From: Rickettsia typhi
GTDB lineage: Bacteria > Pseudomonadota > Alphaproteobacteria > Rickettsiales > UBA1997
DNA: 64,000 nucleotides
Direction: 5' to 3'
Assembly (NCBI GenBank): GCA_945865905.1
Contig: CAMBFC010000001.1
Span: forward strand, 110,127-174,126
The notes beneath the pieces are model-generated. The model saw only the letters and a list, made by a program, of their open reading frames with translations, made no database searches and was not told the DNA's origin. Of the stretch, positions 62,329-64,000 are shown one piece after another. Numbering within the stretch: the stretch's first letter is position 1; each line of letters starts with the position of its first letter. A program made the position numbers and the translations under genes.

Positions 62329-64000
62329 ATGGAAAATATTTTAGAGCAAGGCGTAAAGAAAGGTTTAATCAAGTTTGACGAAGATAAAAACTTTATCACC
62401 TACCTTCATCAAAACAAAAAACGCAACTTCACCACTCCAGAAGAAAAGGTGCAAGCAGCGGCTTTCTTGACCTTGGTTTTAAACTACAATTACCCAGTTG
62501 AAAGAGTAAGAAATTTCGTGTCCGTAAAAATGGGCACAGATACCAAGGAAGCAGACATCATTGTTTATAATGATAATGCCTGTGAGCAACCTCACATATT
62601 AGTCGAATGCAAGAAGCAAGAAGTTAGCGAGCAAGAATTTTTACAAGCAGTTGAGCAGGCTTATAGCTATGCCTACGCCCTACCCAACGATGTCAAATAT
62701 GTTTGGATTACTTCCGAATTAAAAAACGAATATTTTGAAGTTGATAAAAAGAAAAGCACGAGAGTTTCTCAACCAGACATTCCGCAATTTGGCGTTAAAA
62801 AATTAGCTAATTATAAATATGCTTATGAGGCTTCACAATTAGAACAAAAAGAAGGCAAGCAAAGATTTTTCGATTTGTCAGTTATTAATGAAGCTGAATT
62901 AACTAGGCGCTTTAAACAAGCCCATGATGCTCTTTGGGCTGGCGGACAGCTAAACCCCTCAGAAGCTTTTGACGAGCTAGACAAACTTATTTTCTGCAAA
63001 ATTTGGGATGAGAGAAAAGCTAGAAAAACTGGAGAACCTTATGACTTTCAAATCATAACCGTTGATAAGGAAGAAGAGCCAAAAGAGGCAGATCGCAGAC
63101 AAAAGGAAAATGAAAGCCTGCGCAAAAGAGTAAAAGACCTTTACGAAGAAGGTAGAAAAAAAGATGCCGAAGTTTTTCGCGATGATATTCGCTTAAGTGC
63201 AGAAAAAATAAGAACAGTTGTAAGCTATTTAGAAGGAATAAACCTAAGCGACACCGATCTTGATAGTAAAGGCAGAGCTTTTGAGACCTTTATGGATAGC
63301 TTCTTTAGAGGCAATTTTGGCCAATATTTCACACCAAGGCCAATTGTAAAATTTGCAACAGATGTTTTGCCAATTAAAAATGATTCTTTTGTTTTAGATA
63401 CTTCTTGCGGAAGTGGCGGATTCTTGCTATATGCCCTGAACAAGGTTAGAGAGCAAGCCAACGAGCTATACCCAAACCACAAGAAAGATATTAACCAAAG
63501 CAAGAGACACCACAAATTTTGGCATGATTTTGCAGAAAATAATTTATACGGCATTGAAATTAACGAACAAATCTCGCGCGCAGCTAAGATGAACATGATT
63601 ATTCATGATGACGGACACACAAATGTTATTTCTGCCGATGGTCTGTTGCCAGTTTTAGAGATTGAAAAAATCACTAAAAACACTGGTTTCCAATATAATC
63701 ATTTCGATTTCATAATCACTAATCCGCCTTTTGGTTCTAGCATCAAGAGCAGCGAGAAGAAATATTTAAAAACTTATAAATTAGGCAAAAAAGAAGCGGA
63801 TTGGTTAAATTCTAAACCAGCCGCGAAAGATAGCGAAGGCAAAGAAAAAGAAACCGAGCGCGATAGCCAAAGCACAGAAATTTTATTTATCGAGCAATGC
63901 CACAAATTTTTAAAAGAATTCGGCTTTTTGGCGATTGTTATTCCAGATGGAATTTTAACCAACTCCAGCTTGCAATATGTGCGCGATACAATTGAAGAGC
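62329..64000 (+). CDS. Restriction-modification fusion: nuclease domain plus N6-adenine methyltransferase (partial)
   Basis: An open frame of 557 codons from the ATG at 62329 to the window end with no stop. The N-terminal domain (about 1-200) has a PD-(D/E)xK-type site, D76 (EADIIVY) and E93-C-K95 (ILVECKKQEV), like the HsdR N-terminal nuclease. A long charged linker (about 230-310) leads to an HsdM-like methyltransferase: FGQYFTPRPIVKF, motif I D357-TSCGSGG and the catalytic motif IV N465-PPF. This is DTSCG in place of the usual DPACG. The combination suggests a single-chain restriction-modification protein or a modification subunit with a nuclease-like part. Specificity domains are expected after the window. 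Confidence 0.85.
   Translation, partial: MENILEQGVKKGLIKFDEDKNFITYLHQNKKRNFTTPEEKVQAAAFLTLVLNYNYPVERVRNFVSVKMGTDTKEADIIVYNDNACEQPHILVECKKQEVSEQEFLQAVEQAYSYAYALPNDVKYVWITSELKNEYFEVDKKKSTRVSQPDIPQFGVKKLANYKYAYEASQLEQKEGKQRFFDLSVINEAELTRRFKQAHDALWAGGQLNPSEAFDELDKLIFCKIWDERKARKTGEPYDFQIITVDKEEEPKEADRRQKENESLRKRVKDLYEEGRKKDAEVFRDDIRLSAEKIRTVVSYLEGINLSDTDLDSKGRAFETFMDSFFRGNFGQYFTPRPIVKFATDVLPIKNDSFVLDTSCGSGGFLLYALNKVREQANELYPNHKKDINQSKRHHKFWHDFAENNLYGIEINEQISRAAKMNMIIHDDGHTNVISADGLLPVLEIEKITKNTGFQYNHFDFIITNPPFGSSIKSSEKKYLKTYKLGKKEADWLNSKPAAKDSEGKEKETERDSQSTEILFIEQCHKFLKEFGFLAIVIPDGILTNSSLQYVRDTIEE

Larger units (their letters stand above)
59331..64000. mobile_element. Left part of an integrative element in tRNA-Lys(CTT)
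   Basis: The element begins at the partial tRNA-Lys, carries its integrase next to that end, then an ATP-binding AlbA/Schlafen-type protein and a restriction-modification fusion, and runs past the window end. lptF on the left looks chromosomal. The right end, with a complete tRNA-Lys(CTT), is predicted but not seen, so the length is unknown. Confidence 0.8.

Noticed and set aside
1..64000. CRISPR arrays or transposase genes
   Set aside because: No regularly spaced direct repeats with unique spacers, and no transposase motif, were seen in any gap or frame.

Overview
The window is a densely coding, AT-rich stretch of bacterial chromosome, with no gene-free gap above about 300 bases and no rRNA. 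Split b/b' subunits of the F-type ATP synthase, an IalB-like protein, CcmD/CcmE, a CxxC-less Fur, a Tim44-like protein, LptF and single scattered biosynthetic genes point to an alphaproteobacterium. A RhoGAP-like protein, an ankyrin protein and a kinase-fold protein suggest life with eukaryotes, in or near Rickettsiales/Holosporales. It is not as reduced as Rickettsia, because ilvD, asd, thrB, trpF and gcvT/gcvH are kept. This placement is inference from gene content and was not tested by phylogeny.

Layout. 1-4663 (minus) is an lpxB, carboxypeptidase, znuC-like, ilvD run, divergent from asd (4743-5759). 5820-10909 (minus) holds atpB-atpE-atpF'-atpF followed by pheT. 10961-17815 (plus) is an envelope run: IalB-like protein, two lipoproteins (one SPOR), dacA, ybaB, trpF and a KimA-like permease. 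17812-22514 (minus) is a TonB uptake system with receptor, ExbB, ExbD, TonB, a RatA-like protein and a small His/Cys membrane protein. 22611-27980 (plus) carries mlaE, rlmJ, a PfkB kinase, murF and mraY, with two very long palindromes before murF. 28084-29952 is a self-contained unit with a near-consensus promoter encoding a RhoGAP-like protein that also has an EPIYA-like tyrosine motif. 29954-32459 (minus) holds a uracil-DNA glycosylase, nrdR and prfB with its programmed +1 frameshift. 32556-36169 has lpdA, an Ala-rich secreted protein, tRNA-Thr, plsC, ccmD/ccmE and tRNA-Phe. 36182-40790 (minus) has pgeF, thrB and a fur-metallopeptidase-porin run. 40866-47607 has guaB, typA, pth, gcvT/gcvH and secG. 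47692-49983 is a coupled glycerol-1-phosphate dehydrogenase and kinase-fold pair. 50024-50828 is a superinfection-immunity-like gene bracketed by long perfect inverted repeats. 50881-58050 has ankyrin, ABC-F, MFS and Tim44-like genes and a coupled phosphatase/phosphoethanolamine transferase pair. lptF (58226-59305) is the last clearly chromosomal gene.

From 59331 to the window end lies an integrative element. A 3' half of tRNA-Lys(CTT) forms the attachment site, followed by a tyrosine recombinase, a Schlafen/AlbA-type ATP-binding protein, paired 11-bp-spaced repeats and an open-ended nuclease-methyltransferase fusion.

The most novel items are the RhoGAP/EPIYA-like candidate effector, the group of long stem-loops (two unrelated stems share an identical 11-nt flank), the bracketed immunity-like gene, the two translationally coupled gene pairs and the defence-type cargo of the tRNA-Lys element.
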